This document shows, piece by piece, positions 15,970 through 25,440 of a stretch of 49,377 bases of DNA. Source of the stretch: Muribaculaceae bacterium. Its GTDB lineage: Bacteria; Bacteroidota; Bacteroidia; Bacteroidales; Muribaculaceae. The stretch spans positions 1 to 49,377 of the forward strand of contig JAIDDJ010000063.1 of the NCBI GenBank assembly GCA_029055345.1. The letters are read 5' to 3'. Position 1 is the stretch's first letter. Each line of letters begins with the position of its first letter. The notes under the pieces were generated by a model. It did not search any database and had not been told where the DNA came from. It saw only the letters and a list, made by a program, of their open reading frames with translations. A program made the position numbers and the translations under genes.

Positions 15970-16878
15970 TCAGCGGTTGAAAATAAGTTTGAACCAGGAT
16001 CTGAAATACCATTTCTTAAAATAAGGATTCAGAAGAAGAAGTTTTAAACTTTTAAAATTTCGGAGGTAGAAGACGTGGGAAGAAATGTAGTCAGTATATG
16101 CTGCCTTGTTCATCCCTTCTCTCCATTTCTTCAACTTGGCGTCTGAGAAAAAATCTTTTGCGTAGGCTTCGATAGCATCGAAAGTAAGCTGAGCCTGTCG
16201 CTGTTTGTCTTCAACTTGCAATATGGTAGTGTTTTGTCCGTGGACTCTCCAGTGAGCGATCTGACGGTCATCGAGGATAATCTTCCCATTAAGGAAAATC
16301 CGAATAATCGCATGGAAGTCACAAGCCTGCCAGGGAATGAGATACATTCCAATTTTCAAACCGATGTCTTTTCTCCACAAGATGCTGTGATGGCCGAACC
16401 CTCCGTGTCGATAATAATGCAGGAAATAATCTTTACCCTCACATAAGAAGCTATTCTCCGAGATTTGCTTAATAGGAAATAAGCGTCTTATTATATCTAT
16501 TGGCTGGTGAAAGCAGTATGCCACAATCTCATGGTCATCCAATTGTAATATAGAATTGACAGCATCCGAAACGAACGAAGAGGATGTGAAGAAATCGTCG
16601 CCATCAAGATTAATCACCCATTCCCCTTGTGCCAATTCATGAACACAATTATGATAGTTGCCGACGCGCCCCAGATTAACAGGATTTCTTACATACCTGA
16701 GGCGCGGGTCATTGTCGAATTTCTTAACAATAGCTTCCGTATTATCATCAGAACAATCATCGGCTACAATAATCTCAAGATTCTTGTAATCCTGCTTCAA
16801 GGCACTTTGAACGGCTTCACTAATATATTCTTCCTGATTGTAAGTGGGAATCATTATTGTGACTAAAGGAAGTGTCAT
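15970..16878 (-). CDS. GT2 glycosyltransferase
   Basis: 302 aa, GT-A fold. IMIPTYNQEEYISEAVQSAL opens the domain, with DDCSDDN at 40-46 and the metal-binding DGDD at 92-95. The first-module pattern is complete; the C-terminal third is basic and may sit on the membrane. It is the third gene of the operon after upxY and wzx, 77 nt downstream of the flippase. Confidence 0.88.
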   Translation of the reverse strand: MTLPLVTIMIPTYNQEEYISEAVQSALKQDYKNLEIIVADDCSDDNTEAIVKKFDNDPRLRYVRNPVNLGRVGNYHNCVHELAQGEWVINLDGDDFFTSSSFVSDAVNSILQLDDHEIVAYCFHQPIDIIRRLFPIKQISENSFLCEGKDYFLHYYRHGGFGHHSILWRKDIGLKIGMYLIPWQACDFHAIIRIFLNGKIILDDRQIAHWRVHGQNTTILQVEDKQRQAQLTFDAIEAYAKDFFSDAKLKKWREGMNKAAYTDYISSHVFYLRNFKSLKLLLLNPYFKKWYFRSWFKLIFNR

Positions 16879-16955
16879 AGATTTTAAGAAATTGGTGATT
16901 AATGCAAAGCTATCTGAAGATTAGTAGAGCTTATGTATGAATTAATAATCGTGAG

Positions 16956-18416
16956 TTAATATTTATTTGAAAGGCGGTGGAAGAAGGAACGGATATAGGA
17001 GAGAAGATCGAGGTAAATTGAATCTTTAACCAAATATAAATAAATCGAGTAAACAAAAATTCCCAGAGGAATACCGATGACCAGTTTTAGAGCCAAACTT
17101 TCAATCGGGTAACAGCAAGCGTAAATACAAGCCAACATAACAAGGGACGCAATAATGTAATTTTTGCTTAATAAAGCTTTCAAAGGGAAAGGATAAAATT
17201 TACGACCCGCAATAAGTTGGTAAAAGAAACCGGCAGCTTCGGCGACGAGAGTAGCAACGGCAGCCCCGGTCGCTCCATAATGGGGAATGAGTATAAAATT
17301 CAATATAATATTAAAAAGCGCGGCAGCCACGGCCCCACGAATAACGATTTTAATTTGATCCTTAGGGTATAGCACCTGAACTCCGAGAACGTTGGCAAGG
17401 CTGATAAAGATTAGCGCAGGTGCGGTAAAATAGAGGACCCCGACCGACCGGCTATATTCCGGTCCGCAGAAAATGAGAGTAATCGGATATGCGAGGGCGA
17501 GCAGTCCAATCATCATAGGCCAGGATGTGGCCAAAGTGATGTCGAGAGATTTCGTAACCATTAATCTGAAGCCCTCAGTGTCGCCGGTTTTCAGGAGGTG
17601 GGCACACCTCGGGAAAATAGCTGTGCTGATTGAAGACACGATAAGAAGTCCTATGTGGGATATTTTATTACCGGCGGTGTAGAAGCCGACGGCCTCTTCC
17701 CCGGCCAGAAATCCGAGCATTATAAGATTCAGCTGAGTGTAAAGACTTATGAGTAAATTCAGGACAAAGACTTCCAAGGCGGGGCGCAGATGTCGACCAA
17801 TTTGCAGACCCCGGAATTTAATATCTTTAAAATGAATATATTTGTAGAGATATATGAAGTTGAGGATATTGTTGCCAACAGTAGAGCCGACTAAAATGAA
17901 GGCGTATATTATCAGATCAGAAGGACTCTTTACGAAAAGGAATAGTCCCAGAGCGGAAATCGTGCGGAATATAACCGCCCGGACAGTGATTACTTTAAAG
18001 TCTTCGATGCCCTGATAGAACCAGTTTACGCCGAGTGCATTAAAAAGAATAGCAAGGCTAAGGACAAAGAAGATAGATGCTTGAGCGTGAATCTGAGGAA
18101 CAAAAAGAGCGAGAAGCCAAACAGCAATATAACCGAATATGCAAAGTATCAGGCTAAAGATAATTACTTCGATTGTGATTTTATTGCGTTCTTTGGGGTC
18201 ATCACGATGTCGGGCCACTTCTTTAACCGCATACATCGGAATCCCCAGGCTGGTGAAGAGAATGATATAGGAAATAAAAGAATTCAGGAAATTGATAGTG
18301 CCAATTCCTTCCGGTAATAGAACCCGAGCCGCATAAGGGAAGGTAATTACAGGAAAGATAAATGCTGTAACAATATTTATGGCATTAAGGATAATATTGT
18401 TTTTGACAGAGGGCAT
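16956..18416 (-). CDS. wzx: Wzx-type polysaccharide flippase
   Basis: 486 aa with twelve to fourteen predicted membrane segments, MOP/polysaccharide-synthesis family. The N-terminal NIVTAFIFPVITFPYAARVL and the internal GVNWFYQGIEDFKVIT are typical of Wzx/RfbX proteins. It should flip undecaprenyl-PP-linked repeat units to the periplasmic face for the Wzy-like protein. I start it at ATG 18416; a longer open frame reaches into the upxY gene but reads as Pro/Arg-rich nonsense. It lies 14 nt after upxY. Confidence 0.92.
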   Translation of the reverse strand: MPSVKNNIILNAINIVTAFIFPVITFPYAARVLLPEGIGTINFLNSFISYIILFTSLGIPMYAVKEVARHRDDPKERNKITIEVIIFSLILCIFGYIAVWLLALFVPQIHAQASIFFVLSLAILFNALGVNWFYQGIEDFKVITVRAVIFRTISALGLFLFVKSPSDLIIYAFILVGSTVGNNILNFIYLYKYIHFKDIKFRGLQIGRHLRPALEVFVLNLLISLYTQLNLIMLGFLAGEEAVGFYTAGNKISHIGLLIVSSISTAIFPRCAHLLKTGDTEGFRLMVTKSLDITLATSWPMMIGLLALAYPITLIFCGPEYSRSVGVLYFTAPALIFISLANVLGVQVLYPKDQIKIVIRGAVAAALFNIILNFILIPHYGATGAAVATLVAEAAGFFYQLIAGRKFYPFPLKALLSKNYIIASLVMLACIYACCYPIESLALKLVIGIPLGIFVYSIYLYLVKDSIYLDLLSYIRSFFHRLSNKY

Positions 18417-18430
18417 ATTATCGGGTAAAC

Positions 18431-19072
18431 CTATTGGATTGGGGAGAGGTTTTGGGGTTGGATTGCGACACGGGCTGTGCCGAGGATGTCGAGGCGGATT
18501 ATTAATTCGGCCGAGTCGGAGGGGCGTGTACGGCGGGTTGAGGAGTCGCTGATAATTTCGCCCCGTAGCCCGCGGAGGGCTCCACGGATTACCTGCACTC
18601 TGTCGCCGGGGCGGTATTCGGTACGGGTGAGAGTGACAGGGAATTCGGTTTGTCCGAGCATGAATCGAAGGGTGTCGATTTCCTTTTGGGGAATAATTGC
18701 TGGAGGAGCGGCGAGACCATCTTTGGCTCGAGCGCGGTCGACAAGGAATCGGTTTATGTAGGGAAGTGTGACGATTTTTCTCCGGTCGGTTTCGGAGCAT
18801 CTGATGAAGACGAAGGACGAAATCATCACTTTTTCCACCTTTCTTTTGCGGCCGGAGGGGCTTAGACGGAGATGAGTTTGGGTGGCCACGTATGTTTGGA
18901 ATCCTATATTGTTAAGTCGCTCTGCGACAGACTTTTCTGCATTATGGTTCACGATAGCCACAAACCATTTGGGCACGCCTACGGCGCCGTCGGTGACATT
19001 ACGCACCGGCGTAGACCCGTCGGAAGCCGGGTATGCTTCGGAGACGGGATAGCGTTGGGAACTTTTGTCCAC
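18431..19072 (-). CDS. UpxY-family NusG-like antiterminator
   Basis: 213 aa. The NGN domain begins at KWFVAIVNHNAEKSVAERL (35-53) and includes MISSFVFIRC; a KOW motif follows (PGDRVQVIRGALRGLRGEII, about 155-175). About 34 residues precede the NGN domain and are probably disordered. UpxY proteins are encoded first in Bacteroides capsule operons and let RNA polymerase read through the operon. The start is GTG at 19072; no better ATG exists before the NGN domain. The inhibitor UpxZ, often the second gene, is absent here. The promoter at 19100-19132 leaves a leader of only about 20 nt. Confidence 0.88.
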   Translation of the reverse strand: MDKSSQRYPVSEAYPASDGSTPVRNVTDGAVGVPKWFVAIVNHNAEKSVAERLNNIGFQTYVATQTHLRLSPSGRKRKVEKVMISSFVFIRCSETDRRKIVTLPYINRFLVDRARAKDGLAAPPAIIPQKEIDTLRFMLGQTEFPVTLTRTEYRPGDRVQVIRGALRGLRGEIISDSSTRRTRPSDSAELIIRLDILGTARVAIQPQNLSPIQ

Positions 19073-19099
19073 CCGTTTCGCGGTTAGGTTGTTATAACT

Positions 19100-19132
19100 G
19101 CAAATTTAGTAATAATTGGGCGTTAGAGCAAT
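19100..19132 (-). promoter_or_regulatory. Promoter of the upxY polysaccharide operon
   Basis: Minus-strand ATTG (19132-19129), a 20-nt spacer and TAAATTTGC (19108-19100) fit the Bacteroidetes consensus; the start would be near 19093. I saw no inverted repeats flanking it of the kind that make invertible capsule promoters. Confidence 0.65.
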
Positions 19133-19318
19133 ATTTTCATCAACTTTCGGGAGAAATTTGGATGAAAGGGGACTAGGATACCCTCTCGCTGCGCTCGAGG
19201 CACGGGCTCCGCCGGGAGGGGAAGTGGGGATGCTACGCTCTGCCGGAGTTGGAGTGGGATTGGCCGGGAATTTATGCAATAATTGATGGGTGAGATAAGT
19301 TATTTGTGATGAAAAGGT

Positions 19319-20920
19319 ATGAGACGGCTGACTGCAAACATATGGTTGATAGTTATATTCATGATTCTATTGGGGGTGTTCCTGATAGGGATGCCGAAGT
19401 ATGTTGATGATCATCTATATTTGGTAAAGTTTGTAGATTGGTTTTTCGATCAAGGAGTATTAAATCCGGAGTGGGGTGGAAATTTTCTCGAGGCGGGCGT
19501 CCCGTGGAAAGAGATATTTGAAACCTGGAATGAGCGTTATGCCTTAGATAATGCCCGGTTGGGGAATATAACAGTAGTGTTTTTTCTGTTGCTTCCCAAA
19601 TGGGTCGGGTCGGGCATAGCCTGGTTGTGCAGCATATGGATATTTATAAGCGGACTTCGACTTGCGGGAGTGGATATCCGTCGGTCAGCACTTGTATCAG
19701 TCGCGCTGTTTTTATTCGGATTCTTTATCCCATGGCGTCAGCATATGGGAAGTATCGATTTTCAGTTCAATTACATATTGCCATCCGCGCTACAATTCTG
19801 GTTTCTTGTCGTATTGACCCGCAGGCCAGGGAGAGCAGAAGGTAAATGGAGGAGGTGTGCGGGCATCTTTATAATAGGAGTTTTAGCGGGAGGCTGGCAT
19901 GAAGGGCTATCGGTTCCGGTGCTAAGCGGGCTCTTATTTGTAATCTTGTTACACAGGGGGTGTCGGAGGTCAGTTACAATTTGGGGAGTAGCTGGGATGG
20001 TGTTGGGGATACTCTGGATAATGGCAGCTCCGGGTCAGTGGGAGAGGATTGAGAGTGCGCAAACGGGCGTAGTTTCAAGGGTGTCGGTGGGCTACGCAAT
20101 ACGAGCCATTTTATCGACAGGAATGTATTGGGTTATGGTAGCCCTGCTGGCGGTTGAGATGTTTCGTCTTAAATTAAGAGGGGAAAGAAATTGGGGGGTA
20201 TTGAAAGATATCAGAATTCAGTTTCTATTGGTTAGTGGTCTGATATCGGTAGGGATTGTGTTTTTTACCTATGCGGAGGCAAGGGTTGGATGGTGGACAT
20301 CCTTAAGCGGGGTATTCGGGATATTGTATATAATAAGGAAGTATCATGGGGATTATTGGAGGCGGTATTCGAAGCGGAATATAATTCCGGCCACTATTTT
20401 TATCGTGCTTGCTATTGGTCATCGGCTATGGGTTGATGTAGAGACAATAAGAATCAGGAACAGTTATATAGCCAGTGTGGAGCGATATGTGGCAAATAGA
20501 GAAAAAGAAGAGTTTGTAGATATCCAGCCGCGCAATCTATTCAAGATATTCAGTAATTTACCCGGGAATGAAGTTTTCATATATGGGAGTTGGAGTGCGC
20601 GGGATTATTACAGCAGGAAATATGAAGTGAGGTATAATGCCATACCGGCAGCATTGGAATATGTCAATAGCAAAGATGCGCGTGTCATACCGGGGAATGC
20701 CGGTTTATTGGAATATAAAGGGCATTATTTCATGCCATATACAGAGGAACGTGGAGTAAAGGAGTTTAAGGCGGATTATGGGAATGGAGAGGAGAAATTA
20801 GAATGTTACGGTGCTCCGTTTACATCGCGAGGAGATGGGAAAGAATATTATTACGTATCATTGTGCCAGAATTGGTATGACTGTTTTTTCAGGACATTGA
20901 GGAGGGTGGATCTGCCATAG
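19319..20920 (+). CDS. Multipass membrane protein, DUF6056-like paralogue 1 (GT-C-like)
   Basis: 533 aa with about ten membrane segments in the first 375 residues and a soluble C-terminal part of about 150 residues. Right after TM1 comes GMPKYVDDHLYL with an Asp pair at 30-31; GGWHEGLSVP (191-200) gives a His-Glu pair in or near a later membrane segment. An acidic motif in the first extracytoplasmic loop is the hallmark of GT-C glycosyltransferases that use polyprenyl-phosphate sugars, so I infer such a role; it is not proven. It is the first of four tandem paralogues and the most divergent at its N terminus. DUF6056 membership is from memory. It is divergent from upxY with a 246-nt spacer. 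Confidence 0.65.
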   Translation: MRRLTANIWLIVIFMILLGVFLIGMPKYVDDHLYLVKFVDWFFDQGVLNPEWGGNFLEAGVPWKEIFETWNERYALDNARLGNITVVFFLLLPKWVGSGIAWLCSIWIFISGLRLAGVDIRRSALVSVALFLFGFFIPWRQHMGSIDFQFNYILPSALQFWFLVVLTRRPGRAEGKWRRCAGIFIIGVLAGGWHEGLSVPVLSGLLFVILLHRGCRRSVTIWGVAGMVLGILWIMAAPGQWERIESAQTGVVSRVSVGYAIRAILSTGMYWVMVALLAVEMFRLKLRGERNWGVLKDIRIQFLLVSGLISVGIVFFTYAEARVGWWTSLSGVFGILYIIRKYHGDYWRRYSKRNIIPATIFIVLAIGHRLWVDVETIRIRNSYIASVERYVANREKEEFVDIQPRNLFKIFSNLPGNEVFIYGSWSARDYYSRKYEVRYNAIPAALEYVNSKDARVIPGNAGLLEYKGHYFMPYTEERGVKEFKADYGNGEEKLECYGAPFTSRGDGKEYYYVSLCQNWYDCFFRTLRRVDLP

Positions 20921-21015
20921 GGTTGATATTTCAGAACAAAAGGAATGGTGACGGGGTTTTTTTAGTAAAAGGTTATTTTTGGCCGGGTTGTAAGCGGCGG
21001 AAAATTAGGTGAGAG

Positions 21016-22020
21016 ATGAATCAAGAAATAGAGAGAGGGAACATCGGGGAGAAAGTAAAAGTTAATTCGGGGACATCAGTGGAGCCGGGAAAGGTAGCGT
21101 CATCGGGGACTCCGGAGAGTCACGGGGCCTTGAAGGGGAATCTTTACATGCTTCTTTCGAAGACATTTTCAGGACTGAATGAGAATGCACTTCGATATCT
21201 GTTGCCAACGTGGATGAATGCGTTTACGGGTGTCGTGTTGCGACTTGGTTTCGGGACGCTTTTTTTCTGGGTCTGGGGACTTTTCACGCGAAAGAAATCG
21301 CCAAAGGCCTCGACACGTGACATATTGACTCTATTTCTGGTGGGGGCGATATTCGTGTTCGGGTATATGTTCACATTGCTTGAGGGTCTGACTTACACTA
21401 CGCCGATATCCTCGTCGATATTCATCAGTCTTCAGCCTGCCTTTGTGTATATCATATGTCTTTGTATACGGACTGACAAGTTGTCGTGGGACCGGGTTCT
21501 GGGAATCATCATCGGCTTCGGAGGCGCGTTACTATGCGTACTGACACAAAAGGGGAGCGATGTGGCGAGTGACCCGCTGAAGGGGAATCTGTTCTGTCTG
21601 GGTTCGGCGGTATTGTTTGCGTCCTATCTTGTGATAGAGAAGATTTATCTGAAGCGGCTTAGCAGTGCGACGGTTTCGAAATGGACGTTTTTCGGGGGAG
21701 CCGTGGCAGCGACCATATTGGTATGCTTCACGGGCTGGGATGCGCGAGTATTGACAGAGGGGTTGTTCTCCACACCGATGCTTGTATTGCTGTTCGTGCT
21801 CATCTTTCCGACCTCGGTGAGCTATCTTCTTCAGGACTTCGGTCTCAAACTTCTGCCTGCAACCGTAGTAGCGCTATACGGGGACTGGATATTGATAGTG
21901 GCCGCTGTGACGAGTTATATATTGGGTCAGGATCATTTCTCATGGTGGCAGATACTTGCAATCGGGATGATGCTTGTGTCGGTCTATCTGGTTGAGCATG
22001 CCGAGTCCAAGAAGGCATAA
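21016..22020 (+). CDS. EamA/DMT-family transporter
   Basis: 334 aa. About 45 polar residues precede roughly ten membrane segments arranged as two EamA repeats (for example LYMLLSKTFSGLNENALRYL and GNLFCLGSAVLFASYLVIEK). The family exports small metabolites, and some members flip lipid-linked sugars (ArnE/F-type relatives). Here it sits between two GT-C-like genes and its last 23 nt overlap the next one, which suggests a flippase for a polyprenyl-linked sugar; that is inference. Housekeeping metabolite export is the alternative. The start at ATG 21016 is preceded by GGTGAGAG. Confidence 0.85.
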   Translation: MNQEIERGNIGEKVKVNSGTSVEPGKVASSGTPESHGALKGNLYMLLSKTFSGLNENALRYLLPTWMNAFTGVVLRLGFGTLFFWVWGLFTRKKSPKASTRDILTLFLVGAIFVFGYMFTLLEGLTYTTPISSSIFISLQPAFVYIICLCIRTDKLSWDRVLGIIIGFGGALLCVLTQKGSDVASDPLKGNLFCLGSAVLFASYLVIEKIYLKRLSSATVSKWTFFGGAVAATILVCFTGWDARVLTEGLFSTPMLVLLFVLIFPTSVSYLLQDFGLKLLPATVVALYGDWILIVAAVTSYILGQDHFSWWQILAIGMMLVSVYLVEHAESKKA

Positions 22021-23644
22021 TAGGGCCATCTTGCGCGGTCTTGCGGGGAGCCTTAACTTTTGGCTTCTCGTGGTATATTTTCTCGGCTTCGGGTTGTTTT
22101 TTGCCGGAATGCCTAAATATATAGATGACTACTGGCATATACAGGAGCTACGGCCCTGGTTTGAGAGCCAGGGATTAGGTAGCCCTGAAGGAGGCAATAT
22201 TTTGACTGCGGGTGTTCCGTGGAAAGAGATATTGTCAACGTGGGAATGGCGATACCAATATGATAATCTACGGCTTACCACAATGTTGGTAGTATTCTTC
22301 CTGATACTTCCGAAATGGGTGGGGTCATTACTGTCATTGGGTTTCTGGGTCTATGCTGTGATTCGGGGGCTCAGACTTGCGGGGGTTGAAGTTCTGCGGT
22401 CGCCACTTGTGCCGTGGGCACTTGTGGCCTATTATGTATTGATGCCATGGTCGGTCTGTATGGGGAGTGTGACGTATCAATTCAGTTATTTAGTGGCATC
22501 GGGGTTGTCGGTATGGCTGCTATCAAGAATACTGAGATCCGGAAAAGGAAATTGGTGGACAGCGGGGACAGTATTACTGGGGTTCGTAACGGGGTGGTGG
22601 CATGAAGGGTTTGGCTTACCTTTGTGTTGCGGAGTAATTGTCATTGTGATGCTTCGGAAAGAGAACCGGGAAGCGGCGATATTCGCGCTCGCTGGTCTTG
22701 TAGCCGGCACACTGTTGAATGTTCTGTCTCCGGGGCTGCTGGGGCGCGGGGAGGCGCAGCTGCCCCGGATGCTTCTGAATTGGGGGACAATGCAGGGTCT
22801 TATGTGGCAGGAGTGGATGTTCTGGGTTGGATTGGTTTTGCTTGTAGTGGGGCTCACCTCGCGCAAGTGGAGGGTGAGGAACAAAGGGAAGTTGTGGATA
22901 TGGTATATGCCAATGATATGTCTGAGTTCAATGGCATTGCTGGTTTTGATACCGCAGGGTGCACGAGTAGGCTGGGCTTGCGCGTTGTTCAGTGTGCCCT
23001 GGAGCCTGGGTCTTTTGGGGACCCTAATTCGGCGAGCAACGGCCCGGTATAATCCGGTGAGGGCCATTGCGGGCGTCGCGGTATGTCTGCCGGTCTATGC
23101 GGGATTGGCGCTTACAGGGGCGGAGAGTCTGCGTCTTCGCGGCGTGCACGCACAATTGGTCAAGGATGCGCAGGAGCATCCGGACGAGTCCGGTTTCTTT
23201 GGCGATTACAAATACATCAGAGATTTGTCGCCATTGATGTTGAAGATGCCACAGGAGAGTTTCTATACTTCCGGGACCAGGTTTCTGAGTCATTATATAA
23301 GGGATTTCCGGACAGCGGATATGACGATGCGGATATATTGCATACCGCGAGAGCTGGAATATGTGACGGCGGAGAGCGGGGAGCCCGTGCCGGGCGAGGG
23401 AGGATTCAGGCGAATCGGCAACAAGTATTTCGCTCCCTGCCCTGATGATATGGAAGGGTTGGTTCCGGGGAAGATTTATCTTGATTTCGGCAAGGGCTAT
23501 ACGAGCTGCTATTGCTTTGTAGGGGAGTTTAAGTCGAAAGGGGACGGGAAAACATATATATTCATGGAGCCGACATTGGGCTGGTATGTCACTTATTTCA
23601 AAAACATCAAGAGGTTGGGGCGTATTTACTTGCCGGAGGACTGA
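21998..23644 (+). CDS. Multipass membrane protein, DUF6056-like paralogue 2 (GT-C-like)
   Basis: 548 aa from ATG 21998, which overlaps the EamA stop by 23 nt; an in-frame ATG at 21974 would extend it further into EamA and looks less likely. AGMPKYIDDYWHI puts the Asp pair at 43-44; VTGWWHEGFGLP gives the His-Glu pair. Other blocks shared with its paralogues are VPWKEILSTWEWRY, LLPKWVGS, RLAGVEVLRSPLV and the C-terminal GDGKTYIF...LGWYVTYFKNIK. About ten membrane segments are followed by a soluble C-terminal domain. It is most like paralogue 3. Confidence 0.65.
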   Translation: MPSPRRHNRAILRGLAGSLNFWLLVVYFLGFGLFFAGMPKYIDDYWHIQELRPWFESQGLGSPEGGNILTAGVPWKEILSTWEWRYQYDNLRLTTMLVVFFLILPKWVGSLLSLGFWVYAVIRGLRLAGVEVLRSPLVPWALVAYYVLMPWSVCMGSVTYQFSYLVASGLSVWLLSRILRSGKGNWWTAGTVLLGFVTGWWHEGFGLPLCCGVIVIVMLRKENREAAIFALAGLVAGTLLNVLSPGLLGRGEAQLPRMLLNWGTMQGLMWQEWMFWVGLVLLVVGLTSRKWRVRNKGKLWIWYMPMICLSSMALLVLIPQGARVGWACALFSVPWSLGLLGTLIRRATARYNPVRAIAGVAVCLPVYAGLALTGAESLRLRGVHAQLVKDAQEHPDESGFFGDYKYIRDLSPLMLKMPQESFYTSGTRFLSHYIRDFRTADMTMRIYCIPRELEYVTAESGEPVPGEGGFRRIGNKYFAPCPDDMEGLVPGKIYLDFGKGYTSCYCFVGEFKSKGDGKTYIFMEPTLGWYVTYFKNIKRLGRIYLPED

Positions 23645-23733
23645 GGTTCACTCCTCGCGGCGCGTCGGGGCACAGTGGGATAGGAAAAAGGGAAAGGGGG
23701 GATTTGCTTTCTAATAAAAAAGGATGATTCTTA

Positions 23734-25359
23734 ATGGGTGAGAGATTCAGGGGGAGATATAAAGGATGGTGGCGATGGAATTATCTCTGGATGGGGATTT
23801 ATTTCATTGCTTTCGGCGTGTATCTGATAGGGATGCCTAAATATATAGACGATTACTGGTATCTTGAGCGGTTTCGGGGATGGTTCATGAATCAGGGGAT
23901 TTCGGACCCGGAATGGGGAGGGAATATTTTTAAGGCCGGGATTCCATGGAGGGAGATTTTGGATACATGGGAATGGCATTATGCAAATGATACGTTCCGG
24001 TTGGGAAATATATTGGTGGTGCCCTTTTTGTTGCTACCGAAGTGGGCAGGGTCGACGATAGCGTTCGGGTTCTGGGTCTATGCCGTGACGGGAGGACTAC
24101 GGTTTGCGGGGATAGACCTGCGGCGGTCACCGCTTGTGCCGTGGGCTTTGGCGGCATATTATGTGTTGATGCCATGGAGATATTATATGGGATCGATGGA
24201 TTATCAGTTCAATTACCTGATACCGTCCGGTCTGCTTGTATGGCTCCTGATAAGAATGACCTCAGACAAAAGAGGAAGTTTGGGGAGGGACATAGGCACG
24301 CTTTTATTGGGTTTCATATTGGGTTGGTGGCATGAAGGGTTCGGAGTTCCCGGAGCCTGCTGCGTATTTGTTCTTCTGTTTGGGGGTCGGTTCCGGAATC
24401 GGGCTGAATGGATGGCCTTGATAGGAATAATGGCCGGATTGGCAATTGATATGTCATCACCGGGAATCAGAGAGCGGGCACGGGATTCGTTGGGTGAAGG
24501 AGGGGTAAGCATATATACGGTAATAGAGACATTGCGATCGCAATGGGTATTCTTCATCGGAGTTCTCTTGCTTGCGGGAGGATTGTGTGTGAGAAAGACG
24601 AGGATGCGAATAGCCGGTAATATCCGGCTGTGGAGTATCGGAGCCGGGTGCCTGGCCTCCCTGGGGCTTTTGATAAGAATTCAGGGGGGAGACAGAGTCG
24701 GCTGGGTATGCGGGTTGCTGAGCGTGCCTTTCTGTCTTGGATTAATAAGATTGTATTGGCCACGTGTGAGTGCAGGATTTAGATTGGCCGGGGGATTAGC
24801 GGCCGGATGCATTATGAGTGTGGTGATTTCCGGACTGGTGATGATAGATATCGAGACAATCCGGGTACGGGCGCTTCATTCGCGCATGGTGAGCAAGGTG
24901 GCATTAAATCCGGAGCCGCAGGCAGAGTTTGAAGATTACAGGTATCTGCGTGAGCAATCGCCGCTGATGATAGGTATGCCATCGTGGTCGTTCGGGGGGT
25001 CGGGGATGCGCTATCTGAGCCAATATTTTCTCGGGAAGGGGGAAGGACATAGGATTTATTGCGTGCCGCGAGAACTTGAGCGTGTTACAGCCGAGAGCGG
25101 GTCACCCGTGGCCGGACACGGAGGCTTCAGGGAATATAAGGGGAAATATTTCGCTCCATATTCAGGTCCGTTGCATGGGCAGAAGGTAATGAAGATAGAA
25201 CTTGATTTCGGCAAGGGCTATACGAGTGCATTCTGCGTAGCGGGAGTGTTTGAGTCGAAAGCGGATGGGGAGCGATATGTCTTTATAGATCCGGATCTCG
25301 GATGGTATGTGACATATTTCAAGGAAATAAAAGGGCTTGGAAACTTGAAGGAACCATGA
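23734..25359 (+). CDS. Multipass membrane protein, DUF6056-like paralogue 3 (GT-C-like)
   Basis: 541 aa. IGMPKYIDDYWYL places the Asp pair at 39-40; GWWHEGFGVP gives the His-Glu pair. The same blocks as paralogue 2 occur in the same order, including GGNIFKAGIPWREIL, LLPKWAGS, RFAGIDLRRSPLV, MGSMDYQFNYLIPSG and a C-terminal ELDFGKGYTSAFC also present in paralogue 2 (LDFGKGYTSCYC). This degree of shared order points to recent tandem duplication of 2 and 3. It lies 89 nt downstream of paralogue 2. Substrate unknown. Confidence 0.65.
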   Translation: MGERFRGRYKGWWRWNYLWMGIYFIAFGVYLIGMPKYIDDYWYLERFRGWFMNQGISDPEWGGNIFKAGIPWREILDTWEWHYANDTFRLGNILVVPFLLLPKWAGSTIAFGFWVYAVTGGLRFAGIDLRRSPLVPWALAAYYVLMPWRYYMGSMDYQFNYLIPSGLLVWLLIRMTSDKRGSLGRDIGTLLLGFILGWWHEGFGVPGACCVFVLLFGGRFRNRAEWMALIGIMAGLAIDMSSPGIRERARDSLGEGGVSIYTVIETLRSQWVFFIGVLLLAGGLCVRKTRMRIAGNIRLWSIGAGCLASLGLLIRIQGGDRVGWVCGLLSVPFCLGLIRLYWPRVSAGFRLAGGLAAGCIMSVVISGLVMIDIETIRVRALHSRMVSKVALNPEPQAEFEDYRYLREQSPLMIGMPSWSFGGSGMRYLSQYFLGKGEGHRIYCVPRELERVTAESGSPVAGHGGFREYKGKYFAPYSGPLHGQKVMKIELDFGKGYTSAFCVAGVFESKADGERYVFIDPDLGWYVTYFKEIKGLGNLKEP

Positions 25360-25440
25360 TTCCTAATACCCTATGGGCCTCCGACAGCCGACTTCACAGG
25401 AGACCGAAGCTATAGGATTGAGGGAAAAATTATCGGGAAA

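Noticed and set aside
18417..18800. N-terminal extension of the flippase frame up to 18800
   Set aside because: The extra 128 residues are Pro/Arg-rich and antisense-free overlap of upxY in another frame; the flippase homology begins at ATG 18416.
19133..19318. Invertible promoter upstream of upxY
   Set aside because: I found no pair of matching inverted repeats flanking the promoter; only a CCCTC/GAGGG pair further upstream, too short to support inversion.
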